NCBI GenBank assembly: GCA_934216615.1
Contig: CAKQCB010000007.1
Span: forward strand, 62,001-126,000
Length of the DNA: 64,000 nucleotides
DNA from: an uncultured Anaerolineae bacterium
GTDB taxonomy: Bacteria; Chloroflexota; Anaerolineae; Aggregatilineales; Phototrophicaceae
Reading direction: 5' to 3'
The translations under genes were made by a program, and so were the position numbers. This document shows positions 17,711 to 29,231 of this stretch, piece by piece; the stretch's first letter is position 1, and the number at the start of each line of letters is the position of its first letter. The notes beneath the pieces were generated by a model. It saw only the letters and a program-made list of their open reading frames with translations, was not told the origin of the DNA and did not search any database.

Positions 17711-18970
17711 TTATTCATAGCGCAAGGCATCAATGGGGTTCAGGGATGCCGCGCGGTTGGCGGGGTAAATTCCAAAGAATAAGCCGATGCCGAGCGAGAT
17801 GAGAGAAGCCACTAAAATGCTGGAAAGCTGAACGTTGACGTTCAAATCTTCCACCAGCGAAGACACGATCAATGCCCCCACTGACGAGATGGTGATCCCT
17901 ATCGCCCCGCCGATGAGAGAGATCACCGCCGCTTCGATCAAAAACTGCATGATAATGTCGCGCTTTTGCGCCCCGACGGCCTTGCGTAAGCCGATTTCGC
18001 GTGTGCGTTCGGTCACCGTCACCATCATGATATTCATGATGCCGATACCCCCGACCAAGAGTGAGATACCCGCGATAATGGCGAGGAAGATCGTCATCAA
18101 GCCTGTGATTTGGGAAAGGGAATCTAAAAGGTCAGATTGAGTAAAAATCTGAAAGTCGTCTTCGTCACGGAAGTTGATGCCGTGTTGGGCGCGCAGGGTT
18201 TCCCGCACTTGGAGCGCCACCAAATCGACACTTTCCGCATCTTGGGCTTGCACCGTGATGCTGGTAATCGGACGTTGGCCAGTCAAATTCCGTTCGCCCG
18301 ACAGACGCGTTTGTGCCGTAGTCACAGGGACAAAGAAAAATTCATTATCATTCCCGCCAAACCCCGAAACCGGTACTTGTGCCATCACCCCAATCACTTG
18401 AAAAGGCACGTTATCGATTCGGATTTCTTGCCCTATGGGATAGGTTGTGCCGAAAAGACGTTCCACCACATCATAGCCGATGACGACCACACGGCTTAAG
18501 CCATCGACTTCAGCGCGGTCAAAGAAGCGCCCCACAGCCACCGCCCGCGAACGCACAGAGGGAAAGTTTTCATACACTCCCCTTACACGCCCTAACATTT
18601 GTGAATTACCAAAAGTTGTGGTGCGCGTCAGGTTCATCTGCGGGAGTACCGCGAGTGCATCCGGCACATTTAACGGGTTTTGGAGCGCGGTCACATCAGC
18701 GAGGGTGAGCACGCCCCCGGTATTCCCGGTTGATTGTCCCGGGGTGCCGGGCAAAACCGTCCCCGGAAACACGCCGATCAAATTAGTTCCCAGTCCCGAA
18801 AACTGGTCACGCACAAAGGAATCTACCGCTTGACCGATGGATACCAACACGATCACCGCCGCAACGCCAATGGTGATGCCGAGCATGGTCAACGCTGAGC
18901 GCAATTTATTACTACGCAGGCCGACGAGCGCAACGCGCGTATTTTCAATCCATAAGGTCAAGAAAAACAC
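17711..18970 (-). CDS. ABC transporter permease, MacB/FtsX type (second of pair)
   Basis: A 419-residue permease with an N-terminal membrane helix (about 22-45, ALTMLGITIGVAAVIVLVSIG), a large extracytoplasmic MacB-PCD domain (about 50-265) and three C-terminal helices with the FtsX motif GIMNIMMVTVTERTREIGLRKAVGA. The end (YPANRAASLNPIDALRYE) is typical. The GTG start overlaps the stop of the first permease by one base, so translation is coupled. It is paralogous to its neighbour, and the two probably form a heterodimer. Family role: mechanotransmission exporters of drugs, peptides or lipoproteins. Confidence 0.93.
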   Translation of the reverse strand: MFFLTLWIENTRVALVGLRSNKLRSALTMLGITIGVAAVIVLVSIGQAVDSFVRDQFSGLGTNLIGVFPGTVLPGTPGQSTGNTGGVLTLADVTALQNPLNVPDALAVLPQMNLTRTTTFGNSQMLGRVRGVYENFPSVRSRAVAVGRFFDRAEVDGLSRVVVIGYDVVERLFGTTYPIGQEIRIDNVPFQVIGVMAQVPVSGFGGNDNEFFFVPVTTAQTRLSGERNLTGQRPITSITVQAQDAESVDLVALQVRETLRAQHGINFRDEDDFQIFTQSDLLDSLSQITGLMTIFLAIIAGISLLVGGIGIMNIMMVTVTERTREIGLRKAVGAQKRDIIMQFLIEAAVISLIGGAIGITISSVGALIVSSLVEDLNVNVQLSSILVASLISLGIGLFFGIYPANRAASLNPIDALRYE

Positions 18971-20211
18971 TATTCAAACCTCAACGCATCAATAGGGCGC
19001 ATTTTTGCCGCACGGCTGGCGGGGTATAAACCGAAGAAGATGCCGATGAAACTGCTGACGAACGTCGCGAGTAATACCGCGTCGGATGTGACCGAAAGTT
19101 GAAGGTCAGGGACGAGAATCCCGCCGATGAAAGCGATCAAGCCCCCTAGCCCAATACCTAAAGAACCGCCGATCAACGACAGTACGATGCTTTCAATGAG
19201 GAATTGCATCATAATATCGCTTGCGCGCGCGCCAACGGCTTTACGTAAGCCGATCTCGCGGGTGCGTTCCGTGACCGAAACCAACATGATGTTCATGATG
19301 CCGATGCCCCCCACCAATAACGAGATAGCTGCAATCAGGCTGAGGAAAATCGTCAGGATGCCCGTCACTTGGCCGAGCGAACTCAACAAATCGCTCTGGC
19401 TGATGATCGTGAAGTCTTGTTCGCCTTGAAAAGTGATGCCATGCGCTTCGGTCAAATAGGCTTCGATTTCGCGACTGACCGACGACGCCGCTTCTTCCGA
19501 TACGGCTTGAATATGGAACATATCGACCGCATAACCACCGTCACGGGTACGCGCATTATCTAAACGGCTTTGAGCAGTGGACAGCGGGATATACGCAACA
19601 AAATTCTGGTCGCCCAATAAACCGCCACTGCCGAGATCATTCAAAACCCCGATGACGGTGAACACACGATCATTGATGCGTACAACCCTGCCGACAGGAT
19701 CGACAGTACGGTCACCGAATAAACGTTCCACAGTCGTGAGGCCTAACACTACCACCCGTGACGAGCGCTCATCATCGCTTTCGTCAATGAACCGTCCATC
19801 CCCCATCACCGACCAACCTCGAAGTGAAAGCAGTGACGGGCTGACCCCGCTCATCGCCATTGTGACTTGGTTGCCATCAGCAATCATGATACCCAAAACG
19901 TCGTATTGCATCGCCAGCGCGCCGATGCTAGGGGCAACGGTTCGGCTGGCTAACGCCTCACCTTCACGGGTGCTCAAGGGCTGAATGGTTGTGCGCGTAC
20001 TGCTCACAGGGGTGCTGGAGGTGACAAAAAGGATATTCGAGCCTAAAGATTGAAATTCAGAGGCGACGAACGTCTCTACCCCGCGCCCCAAACTGATCAA
20101 CCCGATGACAGCACCGACGCCAATAATGATGCCGAGCATGGTCAAAATGGCGCGCATGCGGTTCACAAGTAAGCCATCAATGGCAATTCTGAGGTTTTCG
20201 CGAAAATTCAT
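18970..20211 (-). CDS. ABC transporter permease, MacB/FtsX type (first of pair)
   Basis: A 413-residue paralogue of the following permease with the same layout: one N-terminal helix (ILTMLGIIIGVGAVIGLISLG), a periplasmic-type core domain, and three C-terminal helices around GIMNIMLVSVTERTREIGLRKAVGA. It ends in ALRFE. The ATG start lies 45 bp after the ATPase gene. It belongs to the five-gene efflux operon. Confidence 0.93.
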   Translation of the reverse strand: MNFRENLRIAIDGLLVNRMRAILTMLGIIIGVGAVIGLISLGRGVETFVASEFQSLGSNILFVTSSTPVSSTRTTIQPLSTREGEALASRTVAPSIGALAMQYDVLGIMIADGNQVTMAMSGVSPSLLSLRGWSVMGDGRFIDESDDERSSRVVVLGLTTVERLFGDRTVDPVGRVVRINDRVFTVIGVLNDLGSGGLLGDQNFVAYIPLSTAQSRLDNARTRDGGYAVDMFHIQAVSEEAASSVSREIEAYLTEAHGITFQGEQDFTIISQSDLLSSLGQVTGILTIFLSLIAAISLLVGGIGIMNIMLVSVTERTREIGLRKAVGARASDIMMQFLIESIVLSLIGGSLGIGLGGLIAFIGGILVPDLQLSVTSDAVLLATFVSSFIGIFFGLYPASRAAKMRPIDALRFE

Positions 20212-20256
20212 AGCCTTCTGTCAGCTTCATCAAAGCGTGTATATAGGGAAGAATTG

Positions 20257-21099
20257 TTAGTTATATTCTTCCTTACGGCCTCCGAAATAGGTGTCTTTTA
20301 AGATGGCTTCTAACTCGTCAGCCTCAGAAGGACGTTCCGACTCACCCGCAACCAGCGGGTTCGGAATTTGATGATCAGCGATGATGACCCCATCTCGCAA
20401 CATGACGATACGGCGCGTATGACGCACAATCCAAGGGTCATGGGTCACAAAGACGATGGTGATTCCCTGCTCGTTATTCAAGCGCTGGAATAACTGCATC
20501 ACCTCAATCCCACTGCGCGAATCCAAGTTTCCGGTCGGCTCATCCGCAAGGATCATCGCGGGTTCATTGACGAGTGCGCGTGCAATCGCGACACGCTGCT
20601 GCTGCCCGCCGGAAAGTTCACTGGGAAGATGGTCGAGACGACTGCCTAAACCCACCGATTCTAAGGCCATTTTTGCGCGCTGGTTTCGGTTAGAAGCGCT
20701 CGCATAAATCAACGGCAGTTCCACCTGACGTAACGCCGTCGTGCGCTTTAACAGGTTAAAGTTCTGAAATACAAAGCCGATCTTTTTATTTCGAATTCGG
20801 GCAAGCGCACTTTCATCTAATTTGCTGACGTTCACCCCATCAAGGAAATATTCCCCTGACGTCGGCTGATCCAACGCGCCAAGAATATTCATCAGGGTAC
20901 TTTTGCCAGAACCAGACGGCCCCATGATGGAGACAAATTCCCCTGCAAAAATATCGAGGTTCACCCCCTGTAACGCCTTCACCGTGATTTCACCCATTTG
21001 ATACGTTTTGGTCACGTCTTCAATATGAATGATGGCACGCCGTCCTTGTTCATCAACAGGAACGGATGGCGCTTCTACCTTCCGCTTAAACAATTTCAT
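20257..21099 (-). CDS. ABC transporter ATP-binding protein, MacB/LolD type
   Basis: A 280-residue ATPase with Walker [11 protein letters not shown]-loop FVFQNFNLL, signature [15 protein letters not shown], Walker [13 protein letters not shown] and an H-loop His in FVTHD. The residues TGNLDSRSG and the [16 protein letters not shown] stretch are those of the MacB/LolD subfamily that partners FtsX-fold permeases. About 20 extra N-terminal and 40 C-terminal residues are charged. It lies 6 bp after the second adaptor and 45 bp before the permeases. Confidence 0.95.
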   Translation of the reverse strand: MKLFKRKVEAPSVPVDEQGRRAIIHIEDVTKTYQMGEITVKALQGVNLDIFAGEFVSIMGPSGSGKSTLMNILGALDQPTSGEYFLDGVNVSKLDESALARIRNKKIGFVFQNFNLLKRTTALRQVELPLIYASASNRNQRAKMALESVGLGSRLDHLPSELSGGQQQRVAIARALVNEPAMILADEPTGNLDSRSGIEVMQLFQRLNNEQGITIVFVTHDPWIVRHTRRIVMLRDGVIIADHQIPNPLVAGESERPSEADELEAILKDTYFGGRKEEYN

Positions 21100-21105
21100 G
21101 GAGCA

Positions 21106-22599
21106 TTATCTCGTTAATGGATCAAAAGTGCCGCGTGGAAGTAATACAATATGATCCCCCGCAGAAAGCCCGTCAACAACTTGACTTTCTGTTTCATTCC
21201 GAATCCCCAACGTGATGGGAATTTCCGAAAACTGCTGACCATCCGTATTGAGTGTGACAAAGGCTTGTTGCGATGTGCGGTCGATACGGATGAAACGGTT
21301 GGGAATGACCAGCGCATTTTCTACCGAACGCACCACAATCGACGCGGTAGAGGTCATCCCTACCCGTAACGCCTCTTCAAGATCGTTTAAAACCACCCGT
21401 ACCGGATACGTCACTAACTGCCCTGTGATGGTAGGCACGACGGTGACACGGCTAACTTCCCCTTCAAGGGGGGTATTCGGCAGGGCATCAAAACGCAGTT
21501 CAACCGACTGGCCGATCTGAATATCCACAATGTCCATCTCGTCTACAGACAAATCGACATACATCTGGCGTTGGTCGAGTATTTGAAAGGCGGGGCGGTC
21601 TGTGGGGGGAAGCTCGCCTAAAACCAAATTATTCAAAGCGATGATGCCCGAAAATGGCGCGACGATCTGCGCCCGTGAGATGGCTAAAGCGGCCTGCTCA
21701 ACCGCTAGCTGCGCCTGCTGAATACTCAACTCAGCCAAACGCAGTTGATTTTCACTTGGGCCATTCAGCAACAAATTAAGCTGGGATTGGGCGACCACCA
21801 GCGCCGCATTCGCCGCGCCTAAACTGCCTTGGTTCGGGCCACGACTGTTCACAGCCGCTTGGTTGGCATCGGCAATTTCTACAGCAAATTCAAGCTGGTT
21901 CAAACCTGCTTGGGTGTCCCGCGCAGAAGGCGCGGAATTGGGTAGAGAGAGACTGCCGAGAGCATTCGCCGCCTCATCTAAAATTTCTTGCGGAATTTGT
22001 ACATCGTCAGAGATTAAGCCTGCAAGATCGATGCTGCCTAGCCCTGAATTTTGAGATAAGTCCGATTGGAGTTGTGCTTGCCATAACTGGTTACGGGATA
22101 ATTCTGCCCGCAAACGCGCAATCTCTTGATCACTGGCGGTCGTGCCTGTATTCAAGGCACTTTGTAATTGAGACTGTGCCAACGTAACCGCCGCCTCTGC
22201 CACTCGAATATCTTCTGCTTGTGCGGGGGACGTTAAAACTGCATAGGCAGATTCTTGTGCTTGGAGTGCAAGTTCGGCATTAGCAACCGCAGTTTGTAAA
22301 TCTGTCACATCAACCGAAGCGAGTACCTGCCCCGCTTCGACATAATCGCCAACTTGGGCGAGGATTTCAATCACCACACCGGGGATTTCGAAGGTTAAGG
22401 CGACTTGACGCTCTGGCACGACCAACCCCATCGAATTCACCACCACTTGAAAGGTCCGTGGGTTCACGATCAAGCTGTCCACTATTTCGACGGTAGGCGC
22501 GTCCGGCGCAGGCATCGATGCTTGCAAACGACTAAACACCACGACAATGCCACCCACCACGATGAAGAATAAGAGCCAACGCAATAATCGCTTCATCAT
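21106..22599 (-). CDS. Efflux adaptor (membrane fusion protein), second of pair
   Basis: A 497-residue HlyD/MacA-type adaptor with an N-terminal membrane anchor (about 5-24). The lipoyl half-motifs (VGDYVEAGQVLASVD and QIVAPFSGIIALNNLVLGE) flank a long coiled coil of about 200 residues that contains a Ser/Asn/Gly-rich break. Beta-barrel and membrane-proximal domains follow. The start overlaps the first adaptor stop (ATGA type). It connects the permease to outer layers of the envelope in diderms; monoderm versions also exist. Paralogous to its upstream neighbour. Confidence 0.92.
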   Translation of the reverse strand: MMKRLLRWLLFFIVVGGIVVVFSRLQASMPAPDAPTVEIVDSLIVNPRTFQVVVNSMGLVVPERQVALTFEIPGVVIEILAQVGDYVEAGQVLASVDVTDLQTAVANAELALQAQESAYAVLTSPAQAEDIRVAEAAVTLAQSQLQSALNTGTTASDQEIARLRAELSRNQLWQAQLQSDLSQNSGLGSIDLAGLISDDVQIPQEILDEAANALGSLSLPNSAPSARDTQAGLNQLEFAVEIADANQAAVNSRGPNQGSLGAANAALVVAQSQLNLLLNGPSENQLRLAELSIQQAQLAVEQAALAISRAQIVAPFSGIIALNNLVLGELPPTDRPAFQILDQRQMYVDLSVDEMDIVDIQIGQSVELRFDALPNTPLEGEVSRVTVVPTITGQLVTYPVRVVLNDLEEALRVGMTSTASIVVRSVENALVIPNRFIRIDRTSQQAFVTLNTDGQQFSEIPITLGIRNETESQVVDGLSAGDHIVLLPRGTFDPLTR

Positions 22600-23975
22600 C
22601 CACCAAATAAACCGCTAATCGTGTCGCCCGCTAGGTTGACACCGATAATGTCATTTTCTTGAATTCCGCTGATCACCTGACTGCTGTCGCGTCCTTGCAA
22701 CCCCAGCGTAATAGGCACTTCCAGTAACGTCCCGTCTGACTGGACAAGGTTGACGTAGGCTTGATTGTTTCTTGTACGGTCAATGCGAATGTATTGATTC
22801 GGCACCACCAACACCCCTTCACGCCGTTCAATGATGATCGAAGCGTCAGCCGTCATACCTACCAGCACACGCGGGTCTGTCTCTTCTAAGCGAAGCTGAA
22901 CATCATACGTCACAATGGCTGAAGTCATATTCGGCACGAAGGCGATCCGTTCGACCACCGCCTCTAATTGCTGACCTGCCAGCGCATCCACCTCGATAAA
23001 AGCAGTTTGTCCTTCTCGCAAAAGACGAACATCCAGCTCATCAATTTGAACCGTCAACCGCAAAGGATCGACATTCATCAGCTCGATGATCGTCATGCCC
23101 GTAGGCACCAACATGCCTAACTCACCATTTTGCGCGGAAACCAAGCCATCAAACGGCGCAATTAAGCGCGTGCGTTCATAATTCACATTGGCAGTATCCA
23201 CTTGTAACTGTGCTTGTTGTACTTGGGTTTCGGCGCGGTCAAGGTCAGTTTGTGACGGCCCTGCTTGGATACGCGCCAATTCTGCTTGGGCTTGGGTGAT
23301 GCGCGCATACGCCACATTCAATTCGGATGGACTGCCCGCTTGTAGCGACTCTAGTTGTAGACGGGCAATTTCTGCATTGAATGTCGCTTGGCCGATTTGG
23401 GCATCCAACAAGCTGTAATATTCTGGGGCTTGATCCCCTGAAGCAAAGTTACGTGCTTCTTGGGCGGCGCTCACTGCCGCAAGCGCTTGCTCATAAGCCA
23501 GTTGAGCTGTGGTGATATCGTTCGAATTGACAGCATTTTGAATGGCTAACGCTGCACTTTGCGCACTTTGCAGGTTCGCTTCCGCAATCGTGATTTCAGT
23601 TTCACTCGCGCCTTCTAACACAATATCGCGCTGTAGTTCTGCAAGCGCAACGCCTAACGTGGCTTGATCTAAGCTCAAGAGAGAATTTGCATCGTCTTGA
23701 ATCGCCAAGATATCACCTGCTTGGACATAATCCCCTACGACAAAAGGAAGGTCGATCAAACGCCCCGTAGACATGAAGCTCAAGTGGACGGTTTCGGCGG
23801 GGGCAACAGACCCTACGGCATCGACTGTCACTTGAACCGTCCCTTCCACAACTTGATAGCGTTGGATTTGGCTGGTCGTTTCAACGGGGACTTGGTTTGC
23901 TTGGTATGCGAAGATCGCAATCGGCATCCCCAAGACAAGAAAAGTGAGAACAATCAGAGTTTTACGCACTGACAT
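22596..23975 (-). CDS. Efflux adaptor (membrane fusion protein), first of pair
   Basis: A 459-residue adaptor with an N-terminal anchor helix (TLIVLTFLVLGMPIAIFAY), lipoyl halves (VGDYVQAGDILAIQDD, RLIAPFDGLVSAQNGELG), a long Ala/Gln-rich coiled coil between them (about 90-255), and barrel plus proximal domains ending in RDSSQVISGIQENDIIG. First gene of the efflux operon. A Rex-operator-like sequence lies 10-27 bp upstream of its ATG. The presence of two adaptors is unusual for a single MacB-type pump. Confidence 0.92.
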   Translation of the reverse strand: MSVRKTLIVLTFLVLGMPIAIFAYQANQVPVETTSQIQRYQVVEGTVQVTVDAVGSVAPAETVHLSFMSTGRLIDLPFVVGDYVQAGDILAIQDDANSLLSLDQATLGVALAELQRDIVLEGASETEITIAEANLQSAQSAALAIQNAVNSNDITTAQLAYEQALAAVSAAQEARNFASGDQAPEYYSLLDAQIGQATFNAEIARLQLESLQAGSPSELNVAYARITQAQAELARIQAGPSQTDLDRAETQVQQAQLQVDTANVNYERTRLIAPFDGLVSAQNGELGMLVPTGMTIIELMNVDPLRLTVQIDELDVRLLREGQTAFIEVDALAGQQLEAVVERIAFVPNMTSAIVTYDVQLRLEETDPRVLVGMTADASIIIERREGVLVVPNQYIRIDRTRNNQAYVNLVQSDGTLLEVPITLGLQGRDSSQVISGIQENDIIGVNLAGDTISGLFGG

Positions 23976-23984
23976 AGCGATAAC

Positions 23985-24002
23985 TTGTGAACCTTTTCAC
24001 GT
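23985..24002. promoter_or_regulatory. Candidate Rex operator upstream of the efflux operon
   Basis: TTGTGAACCTTTTCACGT matches the established Rex consensus (TTGTGAA, four bases, TTCACAA) at 12 of 14 defined positions. It lies in the leader of the first adaptor gene, in the divergent region shared with rex. Confidence 0.5.
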
Positions 24003-24156
24003 ATATTCCTTTGATATTAAATTCATTTTGAAGGAACAACAATGGCTATTTGTTCACATTTTGCGAACTTTATTCTCATGTTTTCATACATAATTTCTTA
24101 CGTTATTGTGAAAAGTAGCGCAGATATATGACAATATGGTAATATTTTTCTTTAAG

Positions 24157-24174
24157 ATGTGGAAATATTCACAA
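24157..24174. promoter_or_regulatory. Candidate Rex operator upstream of rex (autoregulation)
   Basis: ATGTGGAAATATTCACAA keeps the TGTG-8-CACA spacing of Rex sites, with an exact right half TTCACAA. It sits about 45 bp before the rex ATG, at the -35 position of a possible promoter whose -10 is TATACT (24187-24192). Confidence 0.5.
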
Positions 24175-24217
24175 TGTAAGTGTGTATATACTATCGGCAT
24201 GAGGAGATTTTATCGGT

Positions 24218-24835
24218 ATGCCGTCATCTATTCCTGACATTGTTATTAGCCGTCTGCCGATCTATTTGCGTGCGCTTGACCGCCTTTCACATGAAGGTCA
24301 AGAAGTAACATCTTCACATGAACTAGGCAAACAATTAGGCATAAGTTCCGCACAAATTCGCAAAGATTTATCTCACTTTGGTGGGTTTGGTAAGCAAGGA
24401 ACAGGGTACAAAATCTCGTTCCTCAAAGATCAGCTTCGTCAAGTGTTGCATGTTGAAGGCGAATGGGAAATTGCCCTTGTGGGGGTTGGGCAGTTGGGAA
24501 GCGCGGTCGCGCGGTATCGCGGTTTTTCTGAGCGTGGTTTTCATATAACGCACATTTTTGACAGTGCCACGGATAAAGTGGGTAAAAAATTCGGCGAGTT
24601 TGTAATCGAATCGCTCGCGGATATGAAGCGCATTATTTCAGAAAACAATATCAAAATGGCGATGATCGCTGTGCCTGCGGAAAAAGCGCAAGGCGTGGCT
24701 GACGTATTGATTGAAGCTGGTGTGCGTGCTATTTTGAACTACGCGCCCATTAATCTGAATGTTCCCAACAACGTCCACGTACAATATATTGATCCCGTCG
24801 TGCACTTACAACGCATGACGTACTACTTGGAATAA
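24218..24835 (+). CDS. rex: Redox-sensing transcriptional repressor Rex
   Basis: A 205-residue dimeric repressor that senses the NADH/NAD+ ratio. An N-terminal winged helix (about 10-75, with SSHELGKQLGISSAQIRKDLSHFG) is followed by a Rossmann domain with VGVGQLGSAVARY and a C-terminal domain-swapping helix (VVHLQRMTYYLE). The length is normal. The ATG has GAGGAG upstream. It is divergent from the efflux operon. Family role: represses fermentative or respiratory genes when NADH is low. Two candidate operators lie in its promoter region. Confidence 0.96.
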   Translation: MPSSIPDIVISRLPIYLRALDRLSHEGQEVTSSHELGKQLGISSAQIRKDLSHFGGFGKQGTGYKISFLKDQLRQVLHVEGEWEIALVGVGQLGSAVARYRGFSERGFHITHIFDSATDKVGKKFGEFVIESLADMKRIISENNIKMAMIAVPAEKAQGVADVLIEAGVRAILNYAPINLNVPNNVHVQYIDPVVHLQRMTYYLE

Positions 24836-24836
24836 A

Positions 24837-24866
24837 AAACCACTGAATCCAGTGGTTTTATTTTTT
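24837..24866. terminator. Terminator between rex and mreB-like gene
   Basis: The stem AAACCACTG (24837-24845) / CAGTGGTTT (24850-24858) is followed on the plus strand by TATTTTTT. It lies directly after the rex stop codon and can serve the convergent gene too. Confidence 0.85.
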
Positions 24867-24888
24867 CATACGATGTGCTGAACGTCGC

Positions 24889-25896
24889 TTATACAGGGGT
24901 GATGCGCCGTAAAATAGCGGGGTCATTCACCGCACGCCCTGCCCCAACTGCGGTCGCAATCATGGCATTTTCGGCGCGGTAAACAGGCACGCCCGTTTCA
25001 CGGGTGAGATACTGCTCAATCCCTCTTAACAAGGCCGTACCCCCTGTCAACACGATGCCACGATCAATAATATCTGATGCTAATTCGGGTGGCGTGGATG
25101 ATAAAGCACGTTTCACGACTTCGGCAATTTGTTTTAATGGGTCGGCAATCGCTTCGGCAATTTCGTTGGTGGTCACGTTGATGGTGCGCGGTAAACCACT
25201 CACATTATCACGGCCGGGGACTTCCATGCTCAAGGGTTCCGCCATCGCGACGGCTGCCCCCACCTGAATTTTTACAGATTCCGCGGTCGGTTGCCCCACA
25301 CTCAAATTATATTTACGGCGTAGATATTGGGTGATTTCTTCATCCAGCTTCATCCCGCCCACACGCCCGCTTTCGGCGCGCACGATGTTATTCATGGTCA
25401 AGACCGCCGCTTCGGTGATGCCACCGCCCACGCTCACAACCATATCCCCTGCAGGTGTCCCCACAGGTAACCCTGCCCCAATCGCCCCTGCGAGAGGTTG
25501 ATAGATCAACATGGCTTCACGCGCACCTGCTTCCACAGCAGCGTCATGAACAGCGCGTTTCTCTACACTCGTCACGCCAAAAGGCACAGAGATCGTCACG
25601 ATGGGTTTAAACCAACGCATACGGCCAGCAACTTTGTTGAAGAAATAGCGTAACATCGCTTCGGTCACTTCGAAGTCAGCGATGACCCCGCTCTGCAAGG
25701 GACGCACTACCTGAATGTCTTCGTCATCTACTTTGCCTAGCAACTCACGCGCAGGCTGACCGATTTCAACGATGCGTTCATCTTCGGTGGTGAGCGCAAC
25801 AATTGAAGGTTCTTGTAAGATGATCTGGCCATTTTCATAAATCAGTGTGTTGACAGTCCCTAAATCAACACCAAGTCGCTTTTCAAATAATCCCAT
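24889..25896 (-). CDS. mreB: MreB-family actin-like shape protein
   Basis: 335 residues from the ATG at 25896; a TTG four codons earlier is possible. Actin-fold motifs are present: phosphate-1 LGVDLGTVNTLIY, ISVPFGVTSVEKRAV, phosphate-2-like MVVSVGGGITEAAV (usually VDIGGGTTEVAV, here with a Ser-Val-Gly variant), and adenosine motif IVLTGGTALLRG. Family role: membrane-bound filaments that position cell-wall synthesis. No mreC or mreD is adjacent. The SVGGG variant replaces the usual Asp of phosphate loop 2, which may affect ATP hydrolysis. Confidence 0.93.
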   Translation of the reverse strand: MGLFEKRLGVDLGTVNTLIYENGQIILQEPSIVALTTEDERIVEIGQPARELLGKVDDEDIQVVRPLQSGVIADFEVTEAMLRYFFNKVAGRMRWFKPIVTISVPFGVTSVEKRAVHDAAVEAGAREAMLIYQPLAGAIGAGLPVGTPAGDMVVSVGGGITEAAVLTMNNIVRAESGRVGGMKLDEEITQYLRRKYNLSVGQPTAESVKIQVGAAVAMAEPLSMEVPGRDNVSGLPRTINVTTNEIAEAIADPLKQIAEVVKRALSSTPPELASDIIDRGIVLTGGTALLRGIEQYLTRETGVPVYRAENAMIATAVGAGRAVNDPAILRRITPV

Positions 25897-25967
25897 CGCT
25901 TCATCCAAACTTTAGATGTCTTGTCGCCCGAATTATAACATAGGTAAAAGACGGCAATATAGGGAAT

Positions 25968-26005
25968 AAAAACAACGGTGGCTGATACAAGTCACCGTTG
26001 TTTTT
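25968..26005 (-). terminator. Terminator of the F1 ATPase operon
   Basis: A perfect 13-bp stem, AAAAACAACGGTG (25968-25980) / CACCGTTGTTTTT (25993-26005), with a 12-nt loop, lies 20 bp beyond the atpC stop and before the mreB gene. Confidence 0.88.
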
Positions 26006-26025
26006 ATAACGCTCAGAATCTACGG

Positions 26026-26469
26026 CTATTCTTCGGTTTCTTCAACGATTCGAAGAATAGAACGATTTTGAACACGACGTTGAATTTTCAAGGCCAGTTC
26101 AGCACGGCGAAGTTCTAAGACCGCGCCGCGTTTGTTCGCATCTTCAGCACCCGCAGTCAATGCTTTTTCAGCACGATCTCGCGCTGCTTGCATCGCATCT
26201 GCATCAATGTTGTAAGAAGACTCTGCTAAATCTGCCAAAACCACTACTTTGTCTGGGCGAATATCCACTACACCGCCGTAGATCGCAAAGCTTTCTTCAG
26301 CACGCCCTTTTTTCACCACCAATTCACCATAGGTCAATGTGGTCAAAACGGGCGCGTGGTGTGGCAGGACACCCATGGTTCCTTCGGTTGCCGGAACCAA
26401 AATCATATCCGCTTCAGGTTCACTAAAGATCAGTTTTTCCTGCGTGACCACTTCAATTGCGATAGGCAT
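26026..26469 (-). CDS. atpC: ATP synthase F1 epsilon subunit
   Basis: A 147-residue subunit. The N-terminal beta sandwich (IEVVTQEKLIFSEPEADMILVPATEGTMGVLPHHAPVLTTL) binds gamma and the c-ring; the C-terminal two-helix hairpin (about 90-147) can inhibit rotation. The ATG start has AAGGAAA upstream. Last gene of atpA-atpG-atpD-atpC, 18 bp after atpD. Confidence 0.96.
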   Translation of the reverse strand: MPIAIEVVTQEKLIFSEPEADMILVPATEGTMGVLPHHAPVLTTLTYGELVVKKGRAEESFAIYGGVVDIRPDKVVVLADLAESSYNIDADAMQAARDRAEKALTAGAEDANKRGAVLELRRAELALKIQRRVQNRSILRIVEETEE

Positions 26470-26487
26470 TCGTCGTTTTCCTTCAGA

Positions 26488-29197
<2,710 letters not shown>

Positions 29198-29231
29198 TCC
29201 ACACTCCTTATCAGATGGGGTCGACTAACGC

